Program-made: the position numbers and the translations under genes
Part shown: piece by piece, positions 1 to 11,560 of the stretch
Position numbering within the stretch: the first letter of the stretch is position 1
How the letters are laid out: every line of letters starts with the position of its first letter
Notes under the pieces: generated by a model
The model's input: the letters and a program-made list of their open reading frames with translations, nothing else
Database searches by the model: none
Told to the model about the DNA's origin: nothing
Assembly: GCF_947179165.1 (NCBI RefSeq)
Contig: NC_077237.1
Span: 16,639,523 to 16,703,522 of the forward strand
Reading direction: 5' to 3'
Length of the DNA stretch: 64,000 nt
Source: Solanum dulcamara
Lineage: Eukaryota > Streptophyta > Magnoliopsida > Solanales > Solanaceae

Positions 1-2329
1 CATCTCTATTAATTTTTTTAGCAATTAGAGTTTTTTGGTAGAAACCTTAAGTTATTTATGAGTTGCTGGCACTGACAGTTAAGTCGCATGATCGTTCTTT
101 TGGGTTTTGTGCCTGTTTCCCACTTTTGGAGCTTTTGGAGTTTGAATGATTGACTCCGGTCAAAAATCTAGGAAGAAGGCCTTAAAATGAAATTCTTATG
201 ATTTCATTAGCTCCGTAATAGTCATTTTGGGCTAGTAGCATGTTCAGCTCAAGTCCTGAGCCTTTCAGTGCGAGGTTGAGCCATTAGGCATTTTAGCCTT
301 TAAGCTTTAGCCTAAGTTTTACTTTGATCAACTTTCATGATAAACGTGCTCAAATTGAAATTTATTTAGTGTGGTTAGCTCTGGAACATCGATTTTGGTC
401 TAGAATGACCTTTTTTGCGGTTCCCAAGGCTTCCAGTCTCATTTCGAGCCTCATTGTGGATTTTGGCTTTAAATGGTGCTTGGTTGTGGGACATACTTTT
501 TGTTGAGACGACCTAGGATGGAAATTCTGAGTGCGTCGTTGAGTTTGGAACATTGATTTTTGTGGGGTAGTAGAGTTTGTTTTACCACTCGGGGTTTCGA
601 ATGAATATAGGGCACCCTATCGGAGAATTTTGGACTTTGCCAAAGTCATTGTTGCAGCAGTTCCTGGTGTCATCGCTAAAGTGACAAGGGTCTCGCTAAA
701 GAGACCATGGCCCCTGGGCGGGTTTCGCTAAAGCGATTGGTGGTCTCTAAAGAGACAAGGCCTTCTCTTAAGCGAGGCCCGCCTCTCTTGAGGTGGTCGC
801 TTAAGCGGCCTGTGAGTTCGCTTTTGCGACACTTGAGGGTTATTTTAAGACCCAAAATTCAGTTTTTTGTCCCAATTTCAAACTCTCTTTTCTCTCTTGT
901 TTCAAGTCTGATTTAGGCTATTCGAAGTGTGGTTGGTCCAAAATTAGCATAGCTACGTATTGGAGCATTCAGGGAAGTGCAGAGAGCATCGTGTGGAGCT
1001 AATGTCTGCCCGATAGGAGCTGCCCAAGCTTTAGTTTTGGGGCTTTAATGATGATTTTGTTCTTGAACGTTTTTAGTTAGATTTCAAGCTCGGTTTGTGC
1101 TCATTTTTAAGGCACTAATTCCTGGACCTATTTAGGACATTTTTAAGGAGTATATTTTGAAATTCTCAGTGTGGATCCCACAATCCCGTCTTAGATCTAA
1201 TTTTGGATCTGTCTCTAAAAATGCGATTTTGGTGTAAAAGCATTCGTATTGATAAGGTGATCGATATTTATCTAGTGTGACAGCAATATGATGTGATTTA
1301 GAGGTGGAAAGCTTTGGATTAATGGACTTTGGAGCACATGTGCTCTGCTTTGAGGTAGGCTATGGTCTACTTGTTTTAAATTGTGCTTCATAAGATATTG
1401 TTTATCATACTTTTCATGTGAGTTAGGATTGTATGTGGTGGATTTAGAATTTCCTTTCCTTATCCTTATTTCTTGATTTCCGTATGAGTCTTAGGCTAGT
1501 TTAGTATTGTGAGGGCCTTAGTTTTGGTTGGAAATTTCTAGATTTTTCCTTAGTCTACGGTTGTTAGCCTCTCTTGGGTTGATAGTTGATGGTTTATAGC
1601 ACCCGGTATGTTTAGTACCTTTGATGAGTCTTGGTGGTTCTCGCTACTATAGCTGCTTCCGATGAGGATTTCTTTGGTTTGGTGGCCTTAGCTAGTGTGG
1701 GGACCATGAGGTTGTGTTGGTATTTGTGAGGTTTGGGCCTATTTAGGCCTATGATTGTGATGAAATCCTTATCTTATGATTAGACCTTGGATCCTTCAAT
1801 GCACATTATTGCCATATGATGGAGTTAGCGGTGTTTTGGTCCTTTGAATTCTACCTTCAGGTAGATGCTGAGGTTTGTAAGTCACCCTTTATTTTGTTGA
1901 CTCTTTACAATATATTTCATTGTCTGAGTAGAGATGTGCACATATTATACTTTTGTTGTTGAGATGGTTGGTGTATTTTGGGCCCGAGCCTTGATCGAAG
2001 ATTAGCTGGATTCCAGGCTAGTTTTTATACTCTAAGAGTGAGGTACTTACTGTATATATTGTGTTGCTTTTGGCTTGAGTTGTTTGGATGACAGTGATGG
2101 CATGCATTACATTAGTTGCTCATTTACACGTGTTTCGTGGTACAATCTCGGGCATGCATTGGTTTGATTATCTTTTTGAGAAAATAGGGTTATTTCCCTT
2201 TTTACTACTATACTTATCTTTTAACGGGATTCATACCACTTGGATCTTTTTGATAAACTGATTATGAAAATTTATGAGGCATCGAGAATGTGCTCCTTTT
2301 CTACTTGGAACTATTAGAGGAATTTAGTA
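1..2329 (+). mobile_element. Old LTR (copy A), first part, cut by window start
   Basis: Non-coding, T-rich sequence that aligns by eye with 2335-5036 and with 47163-49042. Shared landmarks in the same order are a TTTGGTCTAGAA segment (near 395, 2750 and 47515), a palindrome cluster, and a GTAGGCTA(C/T) segment (near 1355, 3630 and 48450). These mark it as one long terminal repeat family in sense direction. Position 1 is already inside the repeat, so its start is outside the window. It is interrupted at 2330 by a solo LTR and resumes at 5042. Short open frames here share no protein family that I can recognise. Confidence 0.7.
667..833 (+). repeat. Cluster of short palindromes in LTR copy A
   Basis: Within 170 bases the words TCGCTAAAGCGA, GTCTCTAAAGAGAC and TCGCTTAAGCG recur with small changes. 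Each is self-complementary and could form a short hairpin in RNA. The related copy near 47766-47950 keeps the same layout. Function unknown. Confidence 0.75.
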
Positions 2330-2997
2330 TGTACTGTAATGACCTCCAAGGTCATTTTCATGCTTTTGCATATTTTTACCATTTTACCCCTTCCCATAAC
2401 TCTTTTATAGCTCATATATGATGTCGGGATGGGTGAAACACTTCCCAAGGTGTCCAGTTGAGTTTTTAGATAGTTTGGCCATTGTTGAGGCTTAAGGTTT
2501 GAAAGAGTTGACCTCAGTTAACATCTAGAGATTCGGGAGTCGTATGAGAATTTCAACGGTTCCATCAGTTCCAAAAGGTCCATTTTGTCTAAAAGGAAGG
2601 TTGGTTTAGGTTTTGGAGTTTTTGTTTTGAGTTTAGGTCGTTTTGCCGTTTTAACTTTAAAGTTTGGCCAAGTTTGACTTTGGTCAATATTTTAAGTTAA
2701 CGCTCTTGGATGAAAATTCTGTCAGCGCGGTTAGCTTCGAAATACCAAGTTTGGTCTAGAACGACCTTTGGTTCGGTTTTTGAGGTGCTCGGAATGAGTT
2801 TTTGGCCGTTTGTGCATTTTAGAAGCTTTCTTTAGAAAGTGTTGACTTTGGTCAACATTTCAACGATCTCCGTTGGGAAATCCATCAATTCCATTGAGTC
2901 TAGACTGCCGTTTCTAGTTAGGTAGCATAGTCCGTATGCGTTCGAATGAATTCCGTACCCCCATAAGCTGAACTGCTGTGTAGAAACTTTTACTCTT

Positions 2998-3105
2998 CAC
3001 GTTTGCGACCTAGGGGTACGCGATCGCGAAAGTCTGAGACCCTATACATCATGATCGTTTGATTGACTGTCGCGATCACGAGACCTAGCTCGCGATCGCG
3101 ATGAA
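2998..3105 (+). repeat. GCGATCGCG palindrome cluster in solo LTR B
   Basis: CGCGATCGCG occurs near 3021 and again near 3091, with the relatives TGCGACC and GTCGCGATCACG between them. This stretch is much more GC- and CpG-rich than its surroundings. It occupies the same place in the LTR as the CGCT..AGCG cluster of copies A and C, but with different palindrome words. Confidence 0.7.
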
Positions 3106-4146
3106 TAAAATCATTGTATCCAGCGAATTAAATGCCCATTTTCAGCAGTCTAAGTTTTATTTTGGGACTTAGAAAAAGAGTGATTTGGAGAGAAATTCTT
3201 CGCCATTTTTGATCATTTTTGTTCTGGTATGTTAGGAATTCTTGCGGAGACATTCCGAGACCTTTTTCCATCTTAAAAACCTTGTAAGTTTCGCGTAAAT
3301 TTAATTATTTCTTGCATTTTTAAAGTATTCTAGGGCTTGAATTTGATTGGATTGTTTGAGCTCTGGCGTGCTCAGAATGTGCCCATTTTTGGGGCATAAG
3401 TTCCTTGAGTTTTTTGGGACCTTGGGATAGAGTTGGTTTTTCGATTTCATGCACGGGTTCCAATGTCGAATTTTGAGTCGATTTTAGTTTCGTTTGTAAT
3501 TATTGCAATATGGGTATCGTTGGTCTTTTTTGATGTGTTCTTCGATAATCTGATAGAGTGGCATCATTCGAAGGAGGCCCGGAAAGGAAAGACTCAAGTT
3601 TAGAGGTTCGGGTGCGGTTTTGGCTGTGAGATAGGCTATGACTTACTCTTGTTAGACTTGACTTGGTTAGAATTGGTATATTTTAAATAGTAACGCATGA
3701 TTAGGTTGGTGATTTAGGTGTTGATAGTTCATTGAGGAGTTGGGAGTCGATGATCATCTTTAGAGATTAGTTTGGGGCTTTAGTCGTTGGATCCTTAGCC
3801 TAGTTGATATATTGTCGTTTGCTTGACTTGCTTGGTTTGGTTGCCGGATGATGTGCTTTCGGTGTATGCCTATATCTTTTTTGCTTTTGATATTGAATTG
3901 TTGGGCCCGAGGCCGTATTTTCGATACACCGAAGTCTTAGGTTTGTGATTTGGCACCTTTGACGGGACTTTTACTCAACTTGAGTGATACATGATTATGG
4001 CATACTATTTTTATTGATTTGCCTCGCCGATGTTAAGAACCCTTTTTTAAAGAATAAAATGGTGATATCAAGACTTTTGATTGATGAATAAGTGTAATGT
4101 TTTAAAGAAAATACCGATGATATTTTAATTATGGAATTTCTTATTA

Positions 4147-4345
4147 GGAAGCTCGAGGCGTGAATTCTAGGCGACCCGTTGATACATATCTCGGGTTATT
4201 ATTATTATTACTATTATTGAGAAGGTCGATGTGTGAATTCTGGGTGGCCCATGATATATGTTCAGGTTACTAATATTATTACTATTATTGGGAAGCTCAA
4301 GGAGTGAATTCTGAGCGCTTCATGATATTTCTGAGGATAGTGAAC
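4147..4345 (+). repeat. Tandem repeat, about 72-bp unit, 2.7 copies
   Basis: Copies begin near 4147, 4220 and 4291. Each has a GGAAGCTCGAGG-like head, a GTGAATTCT core and a TTATTATTACTATTATT tail. It lies inside solo LTR B. Confidence 0.8.
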
Positions 4346-5041
4346 CTTTGCTACAAGTTTACATTTGAGCATTCCTTGGGTATTTTATCGGTTGGGATTA
4401 TTGATGTACTTACATGATTGGTTGGATTTACTTGACAACAGTATTATTATTCCCGTGCCCTCTTTCATCATATTTGTAGTTTGTGTTATTCTCTTATTGT
4501 ATTAGTATCATCGTGCTGCTTATTTTATATTTATTCTTTCTAAGCTCAGTCGGCCTATGATGCCTACTGGGTACCCCATGTTTTTGTACTCATACTGCAT
4601 TTCTGCATCTTTTTGATATAGCTCCCAGTTCGAGCCACCCAGTGCGCGCCTGATTATCCATAGCGGTGCCAGATTTGGATTATAGTGAGCTCCTGGAGTT
4701 CAAAGTCTTTCTACATTCCCTCTTTTGTTTCGACTTGTATTTTGTATTTTAGACAGTTAGATTTGTATTGTATATTTATACATATTATTCGGAATTTGTT
4801 CTAGTGTCAGTTCTTCATTTCTTTTGGTTACTTTCGGGCCTTTTTGTATATTTTGTATCGTATTTACATATCTATACCTTGACCCGATTCCTTTTGTTAT
4901 ATTTTTCTTGCTTCCGCCTTCTTATGCTATAAATTATTTAATTAGGATGAGATTTTACTTTCGCTTGATTTGGGTTTGGCTTGCCTACTCAGGGTTTATA
5001 GTAGGCGCCATCATGACCCAGATTTGGCTCATGGCATGTAC

Positions 5042-6289
5042 TCCCCTTTTTACTTGATCGATCAAAGAGAAAGCAGACCTTTTTCATGCTATTGGTTGAT
5101 ATTGATGATCTCCAGCCACACTGATGGAGCGGAATATCCTGGATCGAGACCAGACAGGTATACATTGACACTCCCGAGTACCTCATGGATTCTTCTGTCC
5201 ATGTGTCCCACTGAACAGGAAGAGGGAGGTGCAACATGGGTCTTACCTCGCTGGCCGGGATTGAGAGGTACATATATATCTTGGTACCACGACACTACTG
5301 ATTTTATTGCATTATTCTCATTTATATGCGTTGCCTATCACCAATATAATTAGTTGTGGTGTGTACTTGTTGGTCTTATGGGGGGGCATACGGGTTTAGT
5401 TTGTGATTATGTACCTTCTGGGCACATAGGAGCTCGATAAGGTCTTGGTTGACTACTTGTTTACTTGTAGCAGTACAAAGAGTGGTTCTTTTGTTTGAAG
5501 GTAGATACTGTCCTTGTTCCTTGCTATTTGATTCTTTTATGAAGGGTTTGTTTTAGGATAGTGTTCTTAGCTTTTACGTGTTGTTTGTGGTTCTATTTGC
5601 ATGTTGTTAGCTAGTTGTCTCCTGTAGCAGAGTTTGGTTATGTATAGGTTGATGGGCTAGCACATCCAGGATCATATCTTGCCTCTTTTACATACTTCTT
5701 TTATTCTCTTTCGTTGCTTCCACCTTGTTCCTTATTATGAGTTTCCTGTTGTTTGTTATTACTTGTGGTATATGCTCCTGTCTTACATTCCTTTTATGCT
5801 TTTGTTATCATTGGAGCTTAGTCGGCCTATGCCTACTGAGTGCCACTTGTTGATCCTCATACTACACTTTTGCACCCTACAGATTATAGTACGGATTCTC
5901 GTTGCCAATTTGAATCTCATGCGGAGCAACTCTTGTAATTTAGAGACTGGGTGAGCTCCTGGCGTTCAGAGTTGCCTATATCCCTATGCATTGGATATGA
6001 CTAGTCTTTATTTTATTTTCTGAGACAGTCTGTACTTATATCTTATTTTGTAAGAGCTTGCACTCTTATTTTGACTAGAGCTCAACTACCGACTGATACC
6101 AGGTAGTGGGATTTATTTGTGTATTGATTATTCTCTATCTTTCTCTTATTTGTTATTCTTATTGTTATCTTCAGCATTCTTTGCTTCTGCGCGATAGCCC
6201 ATTGTCTCTAGCTCCGGCCTATGGGTTAGGCTTACCTATTGGAGGGATATAGTAAGTGTCATCATGACTTGAAAAATTGGGCAGTGACA
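5042..6289 (+). mobile_element. Old LTR (copy A), second part with 3' end
   Basis: Sequence resumes after the TGTAC duplication and contains the LTR landmark AGTCGGCCTATG (near 5819), matched at 4548 in copy B. It ends GGGCAGTGACA at 6289, matching the usual LTR terminus ..GTGACA. With the part at 1-2329, copy A is at least 3.5 kb long. Because its left end is outside the window I cannot tell a solo LTR from one LTR of a longer element. Confidence 0.65.
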
Positions 6290-6472
6290 CCATGGTCCTT
6301 GCCTCCTAATTTCCCATTTACCAGTGCACCCTCACGGTTGCTCTCTATGCTCGTGAAGGGCTCCGTGTAGGACCACCTAGTTCCAGAAGTTGTAATTTTT
6401 TGGAAAACTCTCTTAAACTTCTTTTTTTTTGACTTTCCAACTTTCGGAGTCTTACAATATCTCCTCTTGGAA
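6290..6472 (-). mobile_element. 3' LTR end and polypurine tract of a minus-strand chromovirus
   Basis: The plus strand reads ..TCTTACA then ATATCTCCTCTTGG at 6451-6470. This is nearly the same junction as ..GTTACA / ATATCTCCCCCTTGG at 51191-51212 in the complete chromovirus. Read on the minus strand it is a polypurine tract followed by the TGTAA start of an LTR. The LTR itself is cut off to the left by LTR copy A. Confidence 0.65.
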
Positions 6473-6737
6473 ACATTTTTCCTCAAATGTGGCTCAAACT
6501 AGCATGAGTGGAATAAGAAAGATACATAGCAACCCAACATGAATGCAAAACACCTCAAGAATGCATAAGCACATGAAATACTCAATCCCAAGTTAAAATA
6601 TGGCTTTAAAACTCATTTCATGAACATGAATACATATGAAAACATTAGAATGACTGAAACACATGGATTTGAAAGAGTGAGTAATGAAGGAACTCAATAC
6701 CTCAACTAGGAACAGAAGGAAAAAGATGAGGATATCA

Positions 6738-6969
6738 TGATATGATATCAGCTTTGGCTTCCCATATACCACATTCAACCTCTTGGTTACTCCATAACAC
6801 CTTAAACGAGGCTATTTCCTTATTCATCAACCTTCTAATTTGGCGATCTAGAATCTCAACCGGAACCTCCTCATATGATAGGCTCTCTTTCACACCAATG
6901 CTGTCCAAAGGAACAATAGAGCTAGGATCAGCAACAAACTTCCTTAACAAAGACACATGAAACATAATA
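6738..6969 (-). pseudogene. Chromovirus integrase tail with chromodomain, truncated
   Basis: The minus-strand frame reads FHVSLLRKF, then a VGVKESLSYEEVP-type linker, then ILDRQIRRLMNKEIASFKVLW and IWEAKAD. This is the end of a Ty3/gypsy integrase followed by a chromodomain, which in this clade directs insertion towards particular chromatin. It is close to the 51338-51562 segment of the complete element. The upstream part of the protein is missing because a CACTA end sits at 6978, exactly where the sequence stops matching. A remnant with no expected activity. Confidence 0.8.
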
Positions 6970-6977
6970 TGCACCAA

Positions 6978-7208
6978 CACTACTAAAAAAAACTGCAAAA
7001 AGAGACATAAAAAAAGAGACCTCAAAAAAGGTCGCTAAAAAAAGATCTCATAAGGTCGATATCCGCATCAAATTTTTTTTTGTATTTTTTTCTAGAAGAC
7101 GAGGTCTCTTTTATTAGTCAAATTCGGTGATATAAATTTGACTTAAAAATGCGACCTCACAAGGTCCCTATTTGTTAAAAAAAAAATTAATTGTAGAGAC
7201 CTCATGAG
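6978..7208 (+). mobile_element. Terminal segment of a CACTA (En/Spm-type) transposon
   Basis: It begins CACTACTAAAAAAAACTGC, the typical terminus of plant CACTA elements. Repeated subterminal motifs follow in both directions (GAGACCTC, AAGGTCGC, GAGGTCTC, GCGACCTCACAAGG), as expected for transposase binding sites. It interrupts the chromovirus integrase. I could not find the matching opposite terminus (..AGTAGTG) in the window, so either the element is truncated or the far end has decayed. Confidence 0.7.
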
Positions 7209-7570
7209 GAGCCCGTTTGGATGGGCTTTAAGTTGATCAAAATTAACTTAAAACCTTTTTTTAGCTTTTGAACGTGTTTGTCTAATGTTAACTTTAAGCC
7301 ATAAAATTCTTAAAGTCAGTCAAAAAATGAAAAGTTAGGATTCCTAACCTTTTTTTTAAGTGTTTAAAGTCATTTTCTTTGACCATGTAAATTACTTTTA
7401 TATCTCTTATATTTTAACTAAATTTTTAAATTATCATTTTTATTCTTTTAACCCTAAAATTCACACCATTTTTCTCACTTTTATCCAAACACTCAACTGC
7501 TTATTTATAAAAATAACTTTCAGCACTTCAAAGTTCTAAAAACACTTTATACATAAAAGTTAGTTTGTTT
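7209..7570 (+). mobile_element. MITE copy, 3' terminus lost
   Basis: It starts GAGCCCGTTTGGAT and stays alignable for about 360 bases with the complete copy at 31942-32330, sharing TTTGACCAT, AACCCTAAAATTCACA and CACTCAACTGCTTATTT. The right terminal inverted repeat is not recognisable. It lies directly against the CACTA subterminal region. Confidence 0.7.
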
Positions 7571-9528
7571 TAGTCAATAAAATTTTCAAAATATGTTTAT
7601 TTAAACATAACTTATACTAAATAAACTGATGAAAAGCGTGTCTTTCCCCTCATAAGCCCTAGCGGCGCTTCTCTCTTTTCACTCACAGCCACCGGCGCAT
7701 CTTCTACGGCACCACCACGGCGGCGCGGTCTCCTCCATCACCACCACGGTGGCGCGGCCTTCTCCAGACGGTGAATTTTTCTGCATTGTTTTCGTTCATT
7801 AATAGCTCACAGAGAAGATTAAACAGATACTTTCAACTAAGATGTAGGCAATTAATGGTGTATGTATTTCTTTGGAGATACTGGTTTATATAGATTCTTG
7901 AATATGCATTTGCCTTGCCAAATATTGTTATTTGAACTAATTAATTAGTACTTTGCTGGATGCTGATTTGTTTAGTATTACTAGTTTCTGGTTTGTTTTG
8001 CCGTGGATGCTGGTTTGCCGTCTAATAATAAGGTGAATTAGGTGAAATGGATTATCTTGAAGTTGACTTACATTTATGAGACGAGGAAGGTGATTTTTAA
8101 TAAATTAACAGATGATCAACACATAAAGGTCCAGATCAATAACAAAGAAAGTGATAGGCTGGTTTAATCACACACCTGAGCTAATTGGTGAGATTAATTG
8201 GTGTTGAGCAGATTTGAGCTTAATCAGTGTTGAGCTGCTTTGTGGAGCCAATTCAATCACGCAACGCAACGGTCACAGCAAAGAAAAAAAAACTGAAACG
8301 CCATAGCTCAATTGAAGGATCGGCCATGGCAGGTTGATGAAGAAGCTTCTGGCTCTTCTTGCTCAAATGCTACTGACCCTTTCTCTTCTTTTACTTTTAT
8401 TTTGTTTTGTCTTTCTCATATTGTTTCCTTTTCAGTGGGGTCGTTGTGGCCTTTTATCTTGTACATATTTGTTTATTAATAAAATATGCCCAATGGCCAG
8501 TTTGGTTAAAACAAAAAAAAATAATAACCCAAAGTAAGGAGTTTGTTTCACAAAGACGTTTTGAATTCACTTATAAATTGTTTTTAGTTTTTTAAGTGTT
8601 TGGTTAGTCAATTTAAAATTATTGTACTTAAAATAAGCCTCAATAAATAGCTGGTTTATTTGGGTGAAATTATTTTAAGAGTTTATAAGTTGAAAACAGC
8701 TTATAAGTCAAAAAAAAATTAATTTGCACCTATTTTTTAAAAAAAAAATTATAAGCAGTTTTCAATGTATAAATTGATTAAAAATAAGTCAATTCAAACA
8801 AGCTAATAATCGTACTTCCCGACAATGTTGATACTTTTTGAAAAATTTGCACTACCTGAAAACATATAGACTAAATTGGTAATAGCTCATTTTAAAAATA
8901 AAGAAAACATTGGCGAAAAAGGACTTTTTTTATTTATTAGCTTTTAATGGCCACATTTCATTTCTTCAAAAGTTTGTCTTTTTCCTAATTTCTCTCTCTC
9001 TTTCTCCTTTGATTGGTCCTTTTTTATTCTTGAAAAAGAAAAAATTATTGTGTATTGTTCCTTTTTTTTCTCCTTTGTACTTGTCAACCGTTTAAAAATA
9101 GAATTCTTTCCTTTTTTTTCTCCTTTTTTTTTTGCCCCACATTCTATTTTTTTATTAGAAAGTTGCGTTTTTTTCTCCTGATTTTTCTCATCTTTCCCAA
9201 GATACGTCTTCATTGATTAGTTTTTTATTTTTTGAATATGTATAATTATTCTTTCATTATTTTAAAGAGCTACTTAGCAAAATTATTGCTCTTCTAGTTT
9301 CTTACCTGCATATCTCTCTAAAATTCTTTCATACATGGATATAATCCTTTTGCACTTGATTTTTCTCATCCGTATCTAAATTCACTTGGTGTATACTGAT
9401 TACAAATTGTTGTTTTCTCTTTGTGATAGCCTATAATTACTCCACATTTTAAAAGCCTGATTTCTTCATTGACAAAAAAATTGGGGTCTTTAATTTGTGG
9501 AATTGAAGGTTTGTACAAACAAACTTAA
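7571..9528. other. No gene recognised; GC-rich patch then AT-rich DNA
   Basis: Positions 7660-7770 are a GC-rich patch with repeated CACCACGGCGGCGCGG-like words. It resembles a 5' untranslated or first-exon sequence but has no supported coding frame. The frames at 8334-8595 are hydrophobic translations of T-rich DNA with no family resemblance. Around 8600-8810 there is weak inverted symmetry (TTGGTTAGTCAATTT against AAATAAGTCAATTCAA), perhaps a decayed MITE. 8980-9200 is strongly pyrimidine-rich. Confidence 0.5.
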
Positions 9529-9950
9529 TAACTGTATGCATGATTGTTCATACATTTGCGTAAAATTCAATAAATTCAACGTATATCAATTCTAAGTGAA
9601 TGAAAACATGAACATGTATACATGAATGCGTACATGAATAGGTATACATATTTTAATGCATACATGTATACGTTATAGTTGATATCATAAATTTAAATAT
9701 ATACAACTACTAATAGAATAAATACTTAATACTTTTATGTATACACAATTGACTGATTGTTCATACATTTTTGAAAAAATCAACTAATTAAGTGTATAAA
9801 AATTCTAAGCGAATCAATATACATAGTTAATCATATTTTAATGCATACTTGAATATGTATACATTGCAGTTGATAACATAAATTTAAATGTATACAACTA
9901 CTAATTGAATAAAGATTCAATACTTTATCCATACACAATCAACAATTATA
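9529..9950. repeat. Direct duplication, about 0.2 kb unit
   Basis: GATTGTTCATACATTT occurs at 9542 and 9755, ATTTTAATGCATAC near 9650 and 9836, and ATACAACTACTAAT near 9700 and 9892. The two diverged copies carry many GTATACAT words. No coding content. Confidence 0.75.
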
Positions 9951-10039
9951 CAATCAGAAAAATTAGATTCATTAGTTAACAAAATTAAAATCAATTGAAT
10001 GAATTCATTGAAATCAATATATGTTGTAATAAGCACCCC

Positions 10040-10255
10040 TTTCATGGAATAATCCATAAAATTATTCTTATTATCACATTCTCTGCTATGATTAATCAAA
10101 ATAATCAAAGATGACATCTATATCTTGATGATCGTTGTTGATCTTTGTCGCAATTTGTATTTCATGAAATAATCCACAAAATTAATTTTACTATCCCATT
10201 CTCCGCTATGATATATCTTGATGATTGTTGTTGATCTGCATTGCAATTTGTATTT
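10040..10255. repeat. Direct duplication, 120-bp unit
   Basis: TTTCATGGAATAATCCA at 10040 and TTTCATGAAATAATCCA at 10160 begin two adjacent copies. Both run through CATTCTC(T/C)GCTATGAT to ATCTTGATGAT. Confidence 0.75.
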
Positions 10256-10567
10256 TGGATACACTGTATTAATTTTTGATTGACGAATTTTATGGAAACT
10301 AAATCTTCATCTTTTCAATACAAGAATTATAAAAACGGTAGAAAAAAATTATTCCTCTTCTCCTTATTTGTTGTTGTTGTTTATTATCGGTTGGTTATAC
10401 GGTGAAAAAAGAAAACTCTACTAAAATACCGATATATTACTTTTTGGCTAATATATGTCAATTTTTTATTTGTCTAGTAATTGCTAATTAATATTGGTCT
10501 ATGTGTTGCCAATTGTATGTAGCAGTTGTCTATATATATTAATTTCTCTACTTTTGGTATATTATTA

Positions 10568-10990
10568 AGGAAAAATTATCAAATTACACACCTTATATTT
10601 CTATATTTTCAATTATTCTCTACCATTTGTAAAAAATTTAAAAATCTCTCTTTTGATACATAGGAATGATGCTGATATATCGCGATTTGATACATAAGTC
10701 CTTTTCATAATACATTGCTAGTTGATACAAACCAAACACAAAATATATCAGTAAAACTTCTATTTTTGTTGTGTTCATGATATATTAGGTGTTATAAGTT
10801 GATTCATAAGTTTTATTAATATTACAATGTTTGGTTTATATCAACTAGCGATGTATCATAAAAATAACTTTTGTTTCAAATCGCGATGTATCAGTGTCAT
10901 TCGTATGTATCAAAAATCTGGAAAAAAGAGGAAATTCGGATAATTACCAAAAAAATTGAGATAAATTGTAATTGAGCTTTTTCACTGTGA
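10568..10990. mobile_element. Fold-back (MITE-like) element with GATACAT arms
   Basis: The left arm around 10650-10745 (TTTGATACATAGGAATGA, ATATCGCGATTTGATACA, GCTAGTTGATACAAACCAAAC) is repeated as its reverse complement around 10825-10921. The outer parts also pair loosely. The structure is a long hairpin with arms of about 90 bases and a loop of about 80. The superfamily is not clear and I found no certain target duplication. Confidence 0.6.
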
Positions 10991-11099
10991 GATTTAAGTA
11001 AAATACCCTATTATTAATTGGACCATTGAACCAACTGTATATATGTCTTCTAATTAAATTTTCTATTTGTATCTCATTAAAACTAGATACAAAAGTCTG

Positions 11100-11560
11100 G
11101 GCAAGCTCGGACCCAATATATATTACTTTACTTATTTTAATTTATGTGACACAAAATTTTTAAATATTTTTTGTTGTTAATTATTTTTATAATATTTTTA
11201 ACGTACTTTTCAAATAATGTTTATGACATATATGATATTTTGAGAGTTAATTAATAAATATATATATATATATATATCATAATTTTTAAATGATATATGT
11301 TACCCCATATGTCTCAATTTATGTGGCATAGACGTCGAAAGTTAATCAAATTTTAATATATTTTAAATAGTTAATTATTGTAATTTTTAGTGCTTTTGAC
11401 GTAATTTTCAAATAATATATGTTACACCTTTAGTCCCAATTTATGTGACATATGTGAAATTTTGCGAGTTAACTAATTGTTTTTATATGTGTATCTAATT
11501 GCTTTAAGTTGTTAATTATTGTGATTTTCAATACTATTTTTTTATAATTTTTAATTCATA
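11100..11560. repeat. Three copies of an ATTTATGTG(A/G)CA motif region, with a TA microsatellite
   Basis: The words TTTAATTTATGTGACA (near 11138), CTCAATTTATGTGGCA (near 11313) and CCCAATTTATGTGACA (near 11434) begin similar AT-rich stretches containing GAGTTAA and TTTTCAAATAAT. Together they resemble tandem remnants of a common plant MITE. A (TA)n run lies at about 11258-11277. Confidence 0.55.

Larger units (their letters stand above)
2335..5036 (+). mobile_element. Solo LTR (copy B), inserted in copy A
   Basis: The 2702-bp repeat starts TGTAATGACC and ends in CA (..TCATGGCA). It is flanked by a perfect 5-bp target duplication TGTAC (2330-2334 and 5037-5041), and no internal coding region lies between the ends. 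That is the signature of a solo LTR left after recombination between the two LTRs of a Ty3/gypsy element. It carries a GCGATCGCG palindrome cluster (2998-3105) and a 72-bp tandem array (4147-4345). It is related in sequence to the host LTR A, so the family inserted into itself. Confidence 0.88.

Noticed and set aside
4970..5353. 127-residue plus-strand frame and overlapping minus-strand frames
   Set aside because: It crosses the junction between solo LTR B and LTR copy A, including the TGTAC duplication, so it cannot be one old gene.
6262..6486. Lysine-rich 74-residue minus-strand frame
   Set aside because: It spans an LTR end and polypurine tract, and its charge comes from the purine-rich strand.
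8334..8595. Two hydrophobic small frames that look like membrane peptides
   Set aside because: T-rich DNA gives Leu/Phe-rich translations. There is no codon-use or homology support and no splice context.
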